A stretch of DNA of 52,690 bases from Pelagibacterales bacterium SAG-MED32 (GCA_014653725.1 JACWEC010000004.1:1-52690); one strand, 5' to 3'. Counted from the stretch's first letter, positions 37,449 through 46,049 are shown. The notes: a model not told the origin generated them from the letters alone. Numbers and translations: made by a program.

Positions 37449-37805
37449 TTAATTAAGCTTTTCATTTAGTCTGCTTATCAAATCCTGCACACTTTTTAAT
37501 GAATTTAATTCATCAGCATCAATCATCAGCTGATAATTATCGTCATTTTTAATATAAACGCATGGTAGATTGATTTGCTTAGGTACAAACTCTAAGTCTT
37601 CGAGATGGTCAATGTAATAAAATCTGCTATTTATTTTTAGCGACTTAAGATAATTGCCCCAAATCTTTTCCTTACCTCGATTGTTATATGTGATAGAGCA
37701 CAAATGACATTCATACGTACTTGGTGAAATTATTTTATGACCCCAATCTATGAGGGCATTGAAAATGCCACTTTTTGCATTGTAAATAAAAATTAATTCT
37801 CTCAT
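37449..37805 (-). CDS. conserved hypothetical CxxC protein
   Basis: A 118-residue soluble protein with YNAKSGIFNALIDWGHKIISPSTYECHLCSITYN near the N-terminus. The CHLC pair within this block (about residue 33-36) resembles a group of widespread small proteins I know only as hypothetical; the CxxC could bind metal or act as a thiol pair. The C-terminus (LPCVYIKNDD, then a helical end) has no recognised motif. It overlaps the maf stop by 4 bp and ends the murA-to-maf operon. Confidence 0.6.
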   Translation of the reverse strand: MRELIFIYNAKSGIFNALIDWGHKIISPSTYECHLCSITYNNRGKEKIWGNYLKSLKINSRFYYIDHLEDLEFVPKQINLPCVYIKNDDNYQLMIDADELNSLKSVQDLISRLNEKLN

Positions 37806-38374
37806 GATTTAATTAAACCAACCGAACCCAATAAGTTATTAGTTTGAAACAATGGTAATCCAACTACATTTGAATACGAGCCGTTTATTGACTTGATAAA
37901 AACTTCAGCATAGCCCTGAATTTTGTATGATCCTGCAACATTTTTCCATTCATTTGTTATGATGTAGCTATCAATATCTTTTTTATTAAGCAGTTTAAAA
38001 TTAACTGTAGTTGTGACACTCCTACTTATAACTTTATTCTTAGTATCTCGTAGGCACAATACGGTTGAAACGCGATGTCTTCGACCCGATAATTTATTGA
38101 GATTTTTCCTAGCAATAACTTCATCATTTGTTTTATCAATTATTCTTCTTCCACTATAGGCAATAGTATCTGCCGTAAGAATCACAGCATTTTCATGCTT
38201 CCCATCAAAGTGCTTCATCTTTTGAGTAGCTATTCGTTTACAGTAATCTAAGGGCAATTCCTTTTTGTTGATCGTCTCGTCAATATTAGGTGAGATTATT
38301 TCATCGGGTTTGATCCCAAGAATTGATAGCAATTCTAATCTTCTAGGAGATGAGCTGCCTAAAATAAATTTCAA
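37802..38374 (-). CDS. maf: Maf-family nucleotide pyrophosphatase
   Basis: A 190-residue house-cleaning nucleotide pyrophosphatase. FILGSSSPRRLELL (residues 3-16) is the nucleotide-binding loop, followed by ILTADTIAYSGRR (catalytic Asp, about 66) and KLSGRRHRVSTVL. NVVGLPLF ends the fold. Maf proteins hydrolyse dTTP, UTP or modified nucleotides and influence septum formation; which substrate this one prefers is not clear. It lies 13 bp after infA. Confidence 0.9.
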   Translation of the reverse strand: MKFILGSSSPRRLELLSILGIKPDEIISPNIDETINKKELPLDYCKRIATQKMKHFDGKHENAVILTADTIAYSGRRIIDKTNDEVIARKNLNKLSGRRHRVSTVLCLRDTKNKVISRSVTTTVNFKLLNKKDIDSYIITNEWKNVAGSYKIQGYAEVFIKSINGSYSNVVGLPLFQTNNLLGSVGLIKS

Positions 38375-38387
38375 TATATTCTCTTAG

Positions 38388-38606
38388 TTATTTATATCTA
38401 AATATTATTCTACCTTTAGTAAGGTCATAAGGTGTGATCTGAACGAGAACTTCGTCACCTGCTAAGACTCTAATTCTATTTTTTCTCATTCTACCAGCTG
38501 TATGTGCCAAAACTTCATGGCCATTTTCTAGTGCAACTTTAAACATTGCATTTGGAAGTATATCAGTAACTTTACCTTTAAATTCTAAAATCTCTTCTTT
38601 TGACAT
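38388..38606 (-). CDS. infA: translation initiation factor IF-1
   Basis: A 72-residue OB-fold protein, exactly the usual size. It begins [20 protein letters not shown] and has [24 protein letters not shown] with the conserved RMRKNRIR and ends [17 protein letters not shown]-1 occupies the A site of the 30S subunit during initiation. It is only 3 bp after hisD, so its expression is tied to that operon unless an internal promoter exists. Confidence 0.97.
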   Translation of the reverse strand: MSKEEILEFKGKVTDILPNAMFKVALENGHEVLAHTAGRMRKNRIRVLAGDEVLVQITPYDLTKGRIIFRYK

Positions 38607-38609
38607 AAA

Positions 38610-39905
38610 TTATTTTTTTGTAAGCCTATATTCTATTGACCTTGAATGTCCGTCAAGACCTTCATTATCAGCGATTGTCATAGCACTATTTCCGATTTCT
38701 TCAATACCTTCTTTTGTAAACTCAACAAGCGATATTTTCTTTAGAAAGTCAAATACTGACAGTCCTGATGAAAATTTTGCACTCCTTGATGTAGGCAATA
38801 CATGGCTTGGACCAGCAACATAGTCACCTAATGCTTCGGGTGTATTCCTACCGAGGAATACTGCACCTGCATTAACAATATATTTAAGAAAATCTCTTGC
38901 ATTATCAATAGCAAGCTCGAGGTGTTCAGGGGCTAATTGGTTTGAGATATCAAAAGCCTCTTTAAGATCACGTACAACTATGATTTTACCGTTTGAATCC
39001 CAGCTTGCTGACGCAATTTCTTTTCTTGGAAGGGACTCTAATTGACTAGGCACTTCTTTTTCAACCGCTTCAGCTAATGCCTGATCAGTGGTAATTAGAA
39101 TGCTTTGAGCACTTTTATCATGTTCAGATTGGGCGATGAGATCAGCAGAAATAATTTTTGGATCACTATTCTGGTCAGAAATTATAACTATTTCAGAAGG
39201 TCCTGCAAACATATCAATTCCGACAAATCCTGAGACTTGCCGTTTTGCTTCAGCGACATAAATATTACCAGGTCCAACAATTTTATTTACAGGTGCCACG
39301 CTTTTAGTTCCATATGCCATTGCCGCGACTGCCTGAGAGCCACCCATGCAATATATTTTTTTAATACCAACAATTTTTGCGGCATATAAAACTGATGGAT
39401 TGATCTGTCCGTCAGTTAATGGTGTAGCCATTACTATGTCTTTTACACCTGCAACCATAGCCGGTATTGCATTCATAAGAACTGTACTAGGGTAGCTTGC
39501 TGTTCCACCTGGTACATAAATCCCTGCTGTTTCCAAAGGCTTCCACATATATCCAAGAGTAGATTTTAGATCATCATTAAAACTTAAATCCTGTGGTAAT
39601 TGTTTTTCATGGTATATCCTAACTCTATCTGCTGCTGTTTGAATAGCCTTGCATATCTTTTCAGGTAATCCATCTGTCTGATTGTTTATTGTAGTTTCAT
39701 CTAAAATGAAGTTTGATTTTGAAAGTTCATTGCGATCAAGTTGATTGGTATATTCTATTAAAGCATCATCACCTTTGGTTCTTACATCATTAATTATTTT
39801 AGCTACAACATCTTTTACATCTTTGTCATCTGACCTATTAGTGTTTAGTAAATTTTCAAATTCCTGTTGAAAGCCTGAATTGCTTGTATTAATTATTTTA
39901 TTCAT
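38610..39905 (-). CDS. hisD: histidinol dehydrogenase
   Basis: A 431-residue zinc enzyme that oxidises L-histidinol to L-histidine in the last two steps of the pathway. VPGGTASYPSTVLMN (about 112), VGPGNIYVAEAKR (about 207), DMFAGPSEIVIISD (about 227) and AQSEHDKSAQSIL (zinc Gln/His, about 254) are intact. The start overlaps the DUF2948 stop by 8 bp. Confidence 0.96.
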   Translation of the reverse strand: MNKIINTSNSGFQQEFENLLNTNRSDDKDVKDVVAKIINDVRTKGDDALIEYTNQLDRNELSKSNFILDETTINNQTDGLPEKICKAIQTAADRVRIYHEKQLPQDLSFNDDLKSTLGYMWKPLETAGIYVPGGTASYPSTVLMNAIPAMVAGVKDIVMATPLTDGQINPSVLYAAKIVGIKKIYCMGGSQAVAAMAYGTKSVAPVNKIVGPGNIYVAEAKRQVSGFVGIDMFAGPSEIVIISDQNSDPKIISADLIAQSEHDKSAQSILITTDQALAEAVEKEVPSQLESLPRKEIASASWDSNGKIIVVRDLKEAFDISNQLAPEHLELAIDNARDFLKYIVNAGAVFLGRNTPEALGDYVAGPSHVLPTSRSAKFSSGLSVFDFLKKISLVEFTKEGIEEIGNSAMTIADNEGLDGHSRSIEYRLTKK

Positions 39906-40311
39906 TCACTTGTTCTTCTGTACTCCAAGGGTTTCCTTGATCATCTAATTTGCACCGAATAATTTCAGTTTCGAGTTTTATAATTGCATCATTTTTGAAA
40001 AGCAATTCAATTTCAATATTTTTTGACTTATTGGGATAATAATTAAAAGTCATAAGTTCTAATTTCTTTGATTTGTTCAATTGATCGATATTTTTTGAGT
40101 AAACTGATATGACATCCTCAAAGCACAGAACAGCCTTAATACGCTGATTGACTTTATTTACGATTTTTTCTTCCCACATAAATCGTGTAATCATGAGAAA
40201 AAATGATCTTATTGAAGGCAGATATTTAATATCACTTACTTCAATGAGTCCGTCCTGCAATATTGTCCCAATAATTTTTAATTCATCAGTATCGATTGCA
40301 TTCAAATTCAT
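39898..40311 (-). CDS. DUF2948 family protein
   Basis: A 137-residue protein. It begins LNAIDTDELKIIGTILQDG and has LIEVSDIKYLPSIRSFFLMITRFMWEE, the pattern of DUF2948, an alphaproteobacterial family of unknown function located between murA and hisD as it is here. No membrane segment or catalytic motif is visible. It follows murA by 5 bp and overlaps hisD by 8 bp. Confidence 0.85.
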   Translation of the reverse strand: MNLNAIDTDELKIIGTILQDGLIEVSDIKYLPSIRSFFLMITRFMWEEKIVNKVNQRIKAVLCFEDVISVYSKNIDQLNKSKKLELMTFNYYPNKSKNIEIELLFKNDAIIKLETEIIRCKLDDQGNPWSTEEQVNE

Positions 40312-40316
40312 ATTTT

Positions 40317-41576
40317 TTAAAACCGCTTAATCTCTGCTCCACATGCTTTTAATTTTACCTCAATTTGTTCATATCCTCTATCCAAGTGATAGATGCGATT
40401 TAGGGTTGTTTCACCATCAGCCACTAATCCTGCTAAGATTAAACTTACAGAAGCTCTTAGATCAGTTGCCATAACTGGAGCTCCTCTAAATCCTGAGCAA
40501 GGATTAATAATTGCTCTTTTTCCATTAATTTCGATATTTGCTCCCATTCTATTCAACTCAGGTACATGCATGAATCTGTTTTCAAATATGTTCTCGTCAA
40601 TAACTGACTTAGTTTTAGCCATAGACATTAAAACCATCATTTGCGCTTGAACGTCTGTTGGGAAACCAGGATATTCCTTTGTTTGAATTTCAATACCTTC
40701 ACTAATATTAGATTTATTTACTGTTACACTATTTTCATCAAAAATTATATCAACTGGTAATGTCTTTAAAGTCTCTAAAACATTGCTAATGTGTTCAATG
40801 TTTAAATTTTCTATTTTAAGTCCATCTCCTGCTAATGCTCCAGCTATGATATAAGTAACAGCCTCAATACGATCAGGAATAATAGAATAATTTGTACCAT
40901 TCAAAGCTGTTACCCCTTGGATCACAGCAGACCTATTGTCACCAAGTTCAATTTTTGCTCCCATAGTATTTAAACAATTAATTAAATCAATCACCTCAGG
41001 CTCTAACGCGATATTAGAAATTTCAGTTTCACCACTTGCTAATGACGCTGCCATAATAATATTTTCAGTAGCGCCAACAGATATTTTAGGAAGTTCGATC
41101 TTATTTCCAGTCAGTCCTTTAGGTGCGCTACATTGAATATATCCTTTTTCCAATTCAAAAGTTGCGCCGAGTTTTGTGAGTGCATCTATATGAATATCGA
41201 TTGGTCGAGCACCTATAGCGCAACCTCCAGGAAGTGATACGCTCGCCTCACGCTTTCTTGCAAGTAAAGGTCCTAGCACTAATATACTTGCTCGCATCTT
41301 TCTCACTAAATCATATTCAGCAATAGTTTTTTCCGTATCTGAATATTGAAGCGTAATAGAATTTTTATTACTTTCACTTTTTGTGACATTAACTCCAAGA
41401 GATGATAAAACCAAACTCATAGTTTTTACATCAACAAGCTCCGGAACATTTGAAAGTTCTAATTTTTCATTAGTTAAAATACTAGCAGCCATAATGGGTA
41501 GAGCAGCATTCTTTGATCCACTAACAGGAATCACACCCCTTAGAGGTTGTCCTCCATTTATAACAATTTTCTGCAT
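40317..41576 (-). CDS. murA: UDP-N-acetylglucosamine enolpyruvyl transferase
   Basis: A 419-residue enzyme of the first committed step of peptidoglycan synthesis. SGSKNAALPIMAAS (about residue 20), the loop LPGGCAIGARPIDIHI with the catalytic, fosfomycin-sensitive Cys (about 115-130), GATENIIMAA and ATDLRASVSLILAGL (about 370) are present. Length is normal. It is 6 bp after dcd and starts a cell-wall/histidine/translation operon. Confidence 0.97.
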   Translation of the reverse strand: MQKIVINGGQPLRGVIPVSGSKNAALPIMAASILTNEKLELSNVPELVDVKTMSLVLSSLGVNVTKSESNKNSITLQYSDTEKTIAEYDLVRKMRASILVLGPLLARKREASVSLPGGCAIGARPIDIHIDALTKLGATFELEKGYIQCSAPKGLTGNKIELPKISVGATENIIMAASLASGETEISNIALEPEVIDLINCLNTMGAKIELGDNRSAVIQGVTALNGTNYSIIPDRIEAVTYIIAGALAGDGLKIENLNIEHISNVLETLKTLPVDIIFDENSVTVNKSNISEGIEIQTKEYPGFPTDVQAQMMVLMSMAKTKSVIDENIFENRFMHVPELNRMGANIEINGKRAIINPCSGFRGAPVMATDLRASVSLILAGLVADGETTLNRIYHLDRGYEQIEVKLKACGAEIKRF

Positions 41577-41582
41577 TAAATT

Positions 41583-42136
41583 TTATAGCTTGGGAAGAGT
41601 AACGCCAGTTTGTTTCATGTATTTCCCTTTTCTATCCTTGTAGGAAATCTCAGGCGGAGCCTCACCTTTATAGAATAGGAACTGGCAACCTCCTTCATTC
41701 GCATAAATTTTTGCTGGCAGTGGTGTTGTATTTGAAAACTCTAAAGTTACATGCCCTTCCCATTCAGGCTCCAAAGGAGTTACATTAACTATTATTCCAC
41801 ATCGTGCGTATGTTGATTTGCCTAAACAAACTACTAACACGTCTCTTGGAATTCTGAAATATTCTACGGTGCGTGCTAGTGCAAATGAATTAGGTGGTAT
41901 GATACATTCTTTGCCTGGTCTATCAACAAAGCCTTTGTCATCAAAATTTTTTGGATCAACTAAAGCTGAGTCAACATTTGTAAATATTTTAAAATCTTCA
42001 GACACTCTTGCGTCATATCCGTAAGAAGACAATCCAAAGGAGATAGTCCCGTCTTTTTTTGTCCGTCTACAAAGGGTTCGATCATGCCTTGTTCTAAAGA
42101 CATTTTTTTAATCCAATTATCAGACATGATGGTCAT
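41583..42136 (-). CDS. dcd: dCTP deaminase, reading frame broken at a 7-A run
   Basis: Residues 1-28 from the ATG at 42136 ([13 protein letters not shown]..., EPFVDGQKK) and the rest from [16 protein letters not shown] to the end match dCTP deaminase, but in different frames. The break is at seven A (42060-42054 on the minus strand). As written, frame zero ends at 41960 after 58 residues. A -1 shift at the in-phase A AAA AAG restores 184 residues, the standard length. The enzyme makes dUTP from dCTP for dTMP synthesis; [10 protein letters not shown] and [18 protein letters not shown] hold active-site residues. Sequence error, real mutation or frameshifting are all possible. Confidence 0.85.
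42053..42059 (-). other. A AAA AAG heptamer at the dcd frame break
   Basis: Read on the minus strand in frame as CAA AAA AAG, this is the same heptamer and phase as the E. coli dnaX -1 frameshift site. A -1 slip here gives Lys-Lys-Asp-Gly and the normal dCTP deaminase continuation. No strong downstream hairpin or obvious upstream Shine-Dalgarno stimulator is seen, so function is not shown. Confidence 0.45.
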
Positions 42137-42137
42137 C

Positions 42138-42269
42138 TTATTTTTCTTCTTTCTTTCGTTGATATTCTTTTCTTTTTCTTAAATTCTGTCTCAAAGCCTC
42201 AGATAGTCGTTCAGTATCATTAAGCTTTTTATTCTTTTGCTCTTCCTTCGAGGAACTGTTTGATTTCAT
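42138..42269 (-). CDS. small basic protein (43 aa)
   Basis: A 43-residue frame with an ATG at 42269 and a stop 1 bp before the dcd ATG. The sequence is very charged: a Ser-rich start, then ERLSEALRQNLRKRKEYQRK and KEEK. The LSEALRQNLRKRK segment resembles short conserved alphaproteobacterial proteins of the LAEALRANLRRRK type, which have no known function. It overlaps the 3' end of the next gene upstream by 41 bp in another frame. Conservation of this motif makes it a more likely gene than its size suggests. Confidence 0.6.
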   Translation of the reverse strand: MKSNSSSKEEQKNKKLNDTERLSEALRQNLRKRKEYQRKKEEK

Positions 42270-42417
42270 CTTTATTCAACCCTGCCTTTTTAAGCTCTTT
42301 AACAAGTTTTTCTTCTTCTTTTTTATCTGTATTATCAGCTTGTTTGGACTCTCTTTTCTGTTGTTTTGCCATCGCGCGCTCTCCGCGTTTAGACTTGTAA
42401 TCGTGATGAATGCCCAT
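42229..42417 (-). CDS. small highly charged protein (62 aa)
   Basis: A 62-residue protein from the ATG at 42417, chosen because GGAG at 42424-42427 lies 6 nt before it. A second ATG at 42372 also has GGAG 8 nt upstream and would give 47 residues from MAKQQKRES. A longer frame upstream has no ribosome site. The protein is rich in Lys, Glu and Gln with a helical end (EEEKLVKELKKAGLNKDEIKQ). I recognise no family. The GC-rich start region differs from the AT-rich surroundings. Confidence 0.55.
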   Translation of the reverse strand: MGIHHDYKSKRGERAMAKQQKRESKQADNTDKKEEEKLVKELKKAGLNKDEIKQFLEGRAKE

Positions 42418-42516
42418 AATTATCTCCGTGAATTGCGCTACTTTATACAATTTTTTTATAGGATTCTCTAGTAAAAACAAGGAGTGCTATTGAAGGATTA
42501 TTTTGTAAGCTTATTG

Positions 42517-43686
42517 CTAGTCTTTAATGAACAGATCGCTTGAAAAATCAGAAAACTTTTCTGAACCATTTTCTGTAACTCTCAATGAGTGACTCGCTTC
42601 AACACCCCAACTACCAAATTGCATTACTGCAATCATGTGGAATGTGACATTTGGATGAAGAATAGTTTGGTCTCCTTTAGAGATATTTATTGTATGCTCA
42701 CCCCAATCTGGAGGATATCCTATGCCAATTGAATATCCAGTTCGAGATTCTTTTTTAATGTCATGCTTGTCAAGAACAGCCCAAAATTTTTGTGCCACAT
42801 CATCAGCTGTATTTCCAGGTTTTATTGCTGAAATGCCTTCGTCTAAGGCTTCATTGGTAGCTTTAATAGCGTCAATTTGTTTTTGCTCTGCCTTACCAAG
42901 CAACACTGTTCGTGCTAGTGGAGCGTGGTATCTCTTATGAACACCAGCTAGTTCAACGATTGTAGCTTCGCCCTTAACAAACTTCTCTTGCGTTGCAGTT
43001 AAATGAGACGCAGATGTACCTGCACCAGTGGGTAGTAAAGTGGCGATACTTGAGTACTCCCCACCAATTTCAGGTGTACCATAAAACATTGCTTTTTGAA
43101 TTTCTCCTACTGCATCACATTGTCTAATTCCTGGATTTATTATGTCAATTGCAGTTTGCATAGCCTGATCGGTAATCAATGCTGCATTTTTCATTAGTTC
43201 AATTTCATTATCTGATTTTATATATCTCACCCAGTTCACAAGCCTTTCAGAATCTTTAAGTGATGCATCAGGCAATCCGTCAATGAGTTTCTGATAACAA
43301 AAAGCTGTGAAGTAATGACTATCCATTTCAAGACCTATTGATTGATTATCCCATTTTTTATTTTTAATGATCTCGATTAAATAATCATAAGGATGGTCAG
43401 GCCATGTATGGATATATTTTTCTGCATATACAATAATATTTTCTTGAGACCAACAGCTCTGTAAAAATGCACCTCCAGCGTCCTGATCTCTTACAAATAA
43501 AAATGGCTCATCTAAATCAACATGAACTAAAACACATTGCGCATAATAAAATGACCATGCGTCATATCCTGTCAGATAATTCATATTTGCAGTATCTTGC
43601 GATATTAACAAATCTATCCCTTTTTCTTGCATCGACTTCTTAACTTTTTTAAGTCTGTCAATATATTCACTTTTAGGAAAATTCAT
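42517..43686 (-). CDS. M24-family hydrolase, ectoine hydrolase (DoeA)-like
   Basis: A 389-residue creatinase/aminopeptidase-fold protein from the ATG at 43686 (MNFPKSEYIDRL); a longer frame would overlap the previous gene by 47 bp. NMNYLTGYDAWSFYY (about residue 33), GGEYSSIATLLPTGAGTSASHL (about 206) and VELAGVHKRYHAPLARTVLLG follow the ectoine hydrolase DoeA pattern, with ELAG where aminopeptidases carry a metal-binding Asp. DoeA opens ectoine to N-acetyl-diaminobutyrate. The M20 deacylase 4 bp upstream would fit the next step. Substrate is inferred. Confidence 0.75.
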   Translation of the reverse strand: MNFPKSEYIDRLKKVKKSMQEKGIDLLISQDTANMNYLTGYDAWSFYYAQCVLVHVDLDEPFLFVRDQDAGGAFLQSCWSQENIIVYAEKYIHTWPDHPYDYLIEIIKNKKWDNQSIGLEMDSHYFTAFCYQKLIDGLPDASLKDSERLVNWVRYIKSDNEIELMKNAALITDQAMQTAIDIINPGIRQCDAVGEIQKAMFYGTPEIGGEYSSIATLLPTGAGTSASHLTATQEKFVKGEATIVELAGVHKRYHAPLARTVLLGKAEQKQIDAIKATNEALDEGISAIKPGNTADDVAQKFWAVLDKHDIKKESRTGYSIGIGYPPDWGEHTINISKGDQTILHPNVTFHMIAVMQFGSWGVEASHSLRVTENGSEKFSDFSSDLFIKD

Positions 43687-43690
43687 AAAT

Positions 43691-44851
43691 CTAGGATAGT
43701 CGTTCACAAACAAGTTTGGTCCAGAAAGAGGACCCAATCACAAGAAGTTTGTCATTAAAGTCGTATGTGGAAGAATGCAATGACTGGCCGTGTGTGCCCT
43801 CTGTTCCATTGCCAATAAGTATGTAACAACCTGGTTTAACCATCAACATTTGAGCAAAATCCTCAGAAAATAATTTTGGATCACAATTTCCGTCAACATT
43901 AGTAGTTCCAACAAGATCTTCAGCAACCTTTGACGCTAAAGCTGCTTGTTCAGTTGTATTAATTGTCATGTTTGTTCGAGTATCGTATGTAAATTCGAAC
44001 TTTATACCGTGAGCGTTGGCAATGCCTTCAACAATATTTTGCATGCTATCTTCAATAATTTTATTGGCCTCAGGAGACAGTGCTCGAGCATCTCCAGAGA
44101 TTATAGAATGACCGGGTAAAATATTTTCATTTCCATCAGACTCAAATTTGGTGACAGATACAACACCATTCATTGCTGGGTTTAATTTTCTTGAAACTAT
44201 TGATTGTAATGAAGTTATGATTTGTGTTCCTACTGTTATCGTATCAACTCCCATGTGCGGTAATGCAGAATGACCACCTTGACCCCAAAGCTTGATATTA
44301 AAAAGGCTTTCACTTGCTGTTATTGTGCCTGAACGTGTAGCAAAAGAGCCGACTTCCATTCCAGGTAAATTATGAAATGCATAAACTTCATCTATCGAAA
44401 ATTTTTCAAACAGACCGTCATCAATCATTGCTTGTGCACCTTGCGTTTTTTCTTCATCAGGTTGGAAAATAAAATAAACCGTGCCATTAAAATTTTTTGT
44501 TTCAGAAAGATATTTGGCAGCACCGAGAGCCATTGCCGTATGACCATCGTGACCGCACGCATGCATTTTACCTTCATGAGTAGATTTATATGCGCAGTCA
44601 CTCTCTTCTTTTACTGGTAAAGCATCCATATCAGCACGTATACCTATACTCTTATTACTATTGCCATTTTTAAGGACTGCAACAATGCCTTTTTTTCCAA
44701 TTCCCTCAAAAACTTCTAATCCAAAGCTTTTTAAAATCTCAGCAACTTTTGCTGAGGTGATATCTAAATTAAAATTTAGTTCTGGATGTGCATGAAAGTC
44801 ATGCCTCCAAGCAATCATTTCTTTTTCAAAATTTTCTGTAACTACATTCAT
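43691..44851 (-). CDS. M20D-family amidohydrolase (N-acyl amino acid deacylase)
   Basis: A 386-residue metallo-amidohydrolase. WRHDFHAHPELNF (about 15), GIRADMDALPVKEES (about 71), MHACGHDGHTAM (metal Cys and His, about 93-104), FQPDEEKTQGAQAMI (about 129) and GQGGHSALPH (about 188) match the hippurate hydrolase/IAA-amino-acid hydrolase group, and IGNGTEGTHGQSLHS near the C-terminus adds the last metal ligand. In a DoeA context it could deacetylate N-acetyl-2,4-diaminobutyrate (DoeB2 type). Gaps of 4 and 10 bp on either side suggest one operon. Confidence 0.85.
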   Translation of the reverse strand: MNVVTENFEKEMIAWRHDFHAHPELNFNLDITSAKVAEILKSFGLEVFEGIGKKGIVAVLKNGNSNKSIGIRADMDALPVKEESDCAYKSTHEGKMHACGHDGHTAMALGAAKYLSETKNFNGTVYFIFQPDEEKTQGAQAMIDDGLFEKFSIDEVYAFHNLPGMEVGSFATRSGTITASESLFNIKLWGQGGHSALPHMGVDTITVGTQIITSLQSIVSRKLNPAMNGVVSVTKFESDGNENILPGHSIISGDARALSPEANKIIEDSMQNIVEGIANAHGIKFEFTYDTRTNMTINTTEQAALASKVAEDLVGTTNVDGNCDPKLFSEDFAQMLMVKPGCYILIGNGTEGTHGQSLHSSTYDFNDKLLVIGSSFWTKLVCERLS

Positions 44852-44861
44852 CTTTTAATAT

Positions 44862-46004
44862 TTATAATTTCTTTCTAAGCCAATTATGAAACCTTTTTAT
44901 TTCGTACTCTTCAGGCATTAAGGTTCCGTTTTTACGTATAGGATTATGTATGCCTTTTTGATTAAGTTCACAAGCTTCAGCGTCCTGTTTCATTACAAGC
45001 ACTGCAAAATCAACAACATTTTTCATTGAATATTTTTTATCTTTAAGTGTTTCTTTTCGAAAAACCCACTCTGCCGTTACTTCTGTAAGCTCATTCGATA
45101 AAGGAAGGATACGAACCATTCTGATATGGTCTGTGAAAATCGCTAAAAACATCGATGGCCAGCTTGTCATGTAAATATATCCAGGGAAGTCTGTCTGTTT
45201 TTCTAAGTATTCTACACGATGCCCTTGTGCGCTGCCATCCATCGACCACGTTTCAGTTCCTTTTTTCATACCACCTTTATACTTTGGATCATCATGATTA
45301 ATAAACCTTTTCCAGTTAGGATCATCTTTAATGTCTACAAGCCTTCGGCCATAAATAGGAACAAGATTAGATAGTTCTGGATGAAGATTTGGACAATGTA
45401 GACACTCACTATAATTTTCCCAAAAAATTTTCCAATTGCATTTTATTTGCTTTTTCCATGTGTGACCTATTTGATAATTACTCACATTTAATTGTGAAAA
45501 CGCATCACTGTAATCTGGGAAAACTTTTCTAGAATTCCATTTAGCTTTATTATTTAAGTTAATAAAAATTAGTCCATTCCAAATTTTAAATTTTACTTTG
45601 ATTAAACAATTTTTATCTTTTTTAAAATTTTTTGGATCAATAATTGACGAAGTTTTAACAAGATTTCCATTACTCGCGTTATAAGACCATTGGTGATAGG
45701 GACAAATTAATAAATTGGATTTCAACTTACCATTTTTTTCTTTTTTTAAAATAGATCCTCGATGACTACAGGAATTATAATAAGCATTTATATTTCCCTC
45801 CTTGTCACGTACAAGAAGAATATTAAATTTACTTATTTCAACAGTATGAAAAGATAACGGCTGTGATAAAGCTTGTTCGTGGCAAATATATATCCACTCC
45901 TTAGCTAAAACTTTCTTTATTTCTTTATCAAACTGATTTTGATTAAAATACCAATTTAATGGTAAAGATTTTTCAGTTTTTTTTAAAATATATCCTTCAC
46001 TCAT
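44862..46004 (-). CDS. Rieske non-heme iron oxygenase, alpha subunit
   Basis: A 380-residue oxygenase. The Rieske cluster motif is CSHRGS (about residue 77) and CPYHQWSY (about 97). The mononuclear iron site is NYSECLHCPNLHPEL (two His, about 200) with a C-terminal Asp in MKQDAEACE. The layout is that of glycine betaine, carnitine and stachydrine demethylating oxygenases, rather than aromatic dioxygenases. No reductase or ferredoxin is adjacent. It heads the operon with the M20 and M24 hydrolase genes, which hints at quaternary-amine or ectoine-type osmolyte use. Confidence 0.85.
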   Translation of the reverse strand: MSEGYILKKTEKSLPLNWYFNQNQFDKEIKKVLAKEWIYICHEQALSQPLSFHTVEISKFNILLVRDKEGNINAYYNSCSHRGSILKKEKNGKLKSNLLICPYHQWSYNASNGNLVKTSSIIDPKNFKKDKNCLIKVKFKIWNGLIFINLNNKAKWNSRKVFPDYSDAFSQLNVSNYQIGHTWKKQIKCNWKIFWENYSECLHCPNLHPELSNLVPIYGRRLVDIKDDPNWKRFINHDDPKYKGGMKKGTETWSMDGSAQGHRVEYLEKQTDFPGYIYMTSWPSMFLAIFTDHIRMVRILPLSNELTEVTAEWVFRKETLKDKKYSMKNVVDFAVLVMKQDAEACELNQKGIHNPIRKNGTLMPEEYEIKRFHNWLRKKL

Positions 46005-46049
46005 GCTTGTAAAAATTTTATACCCTTATATTGTCTATGACTAGATATT

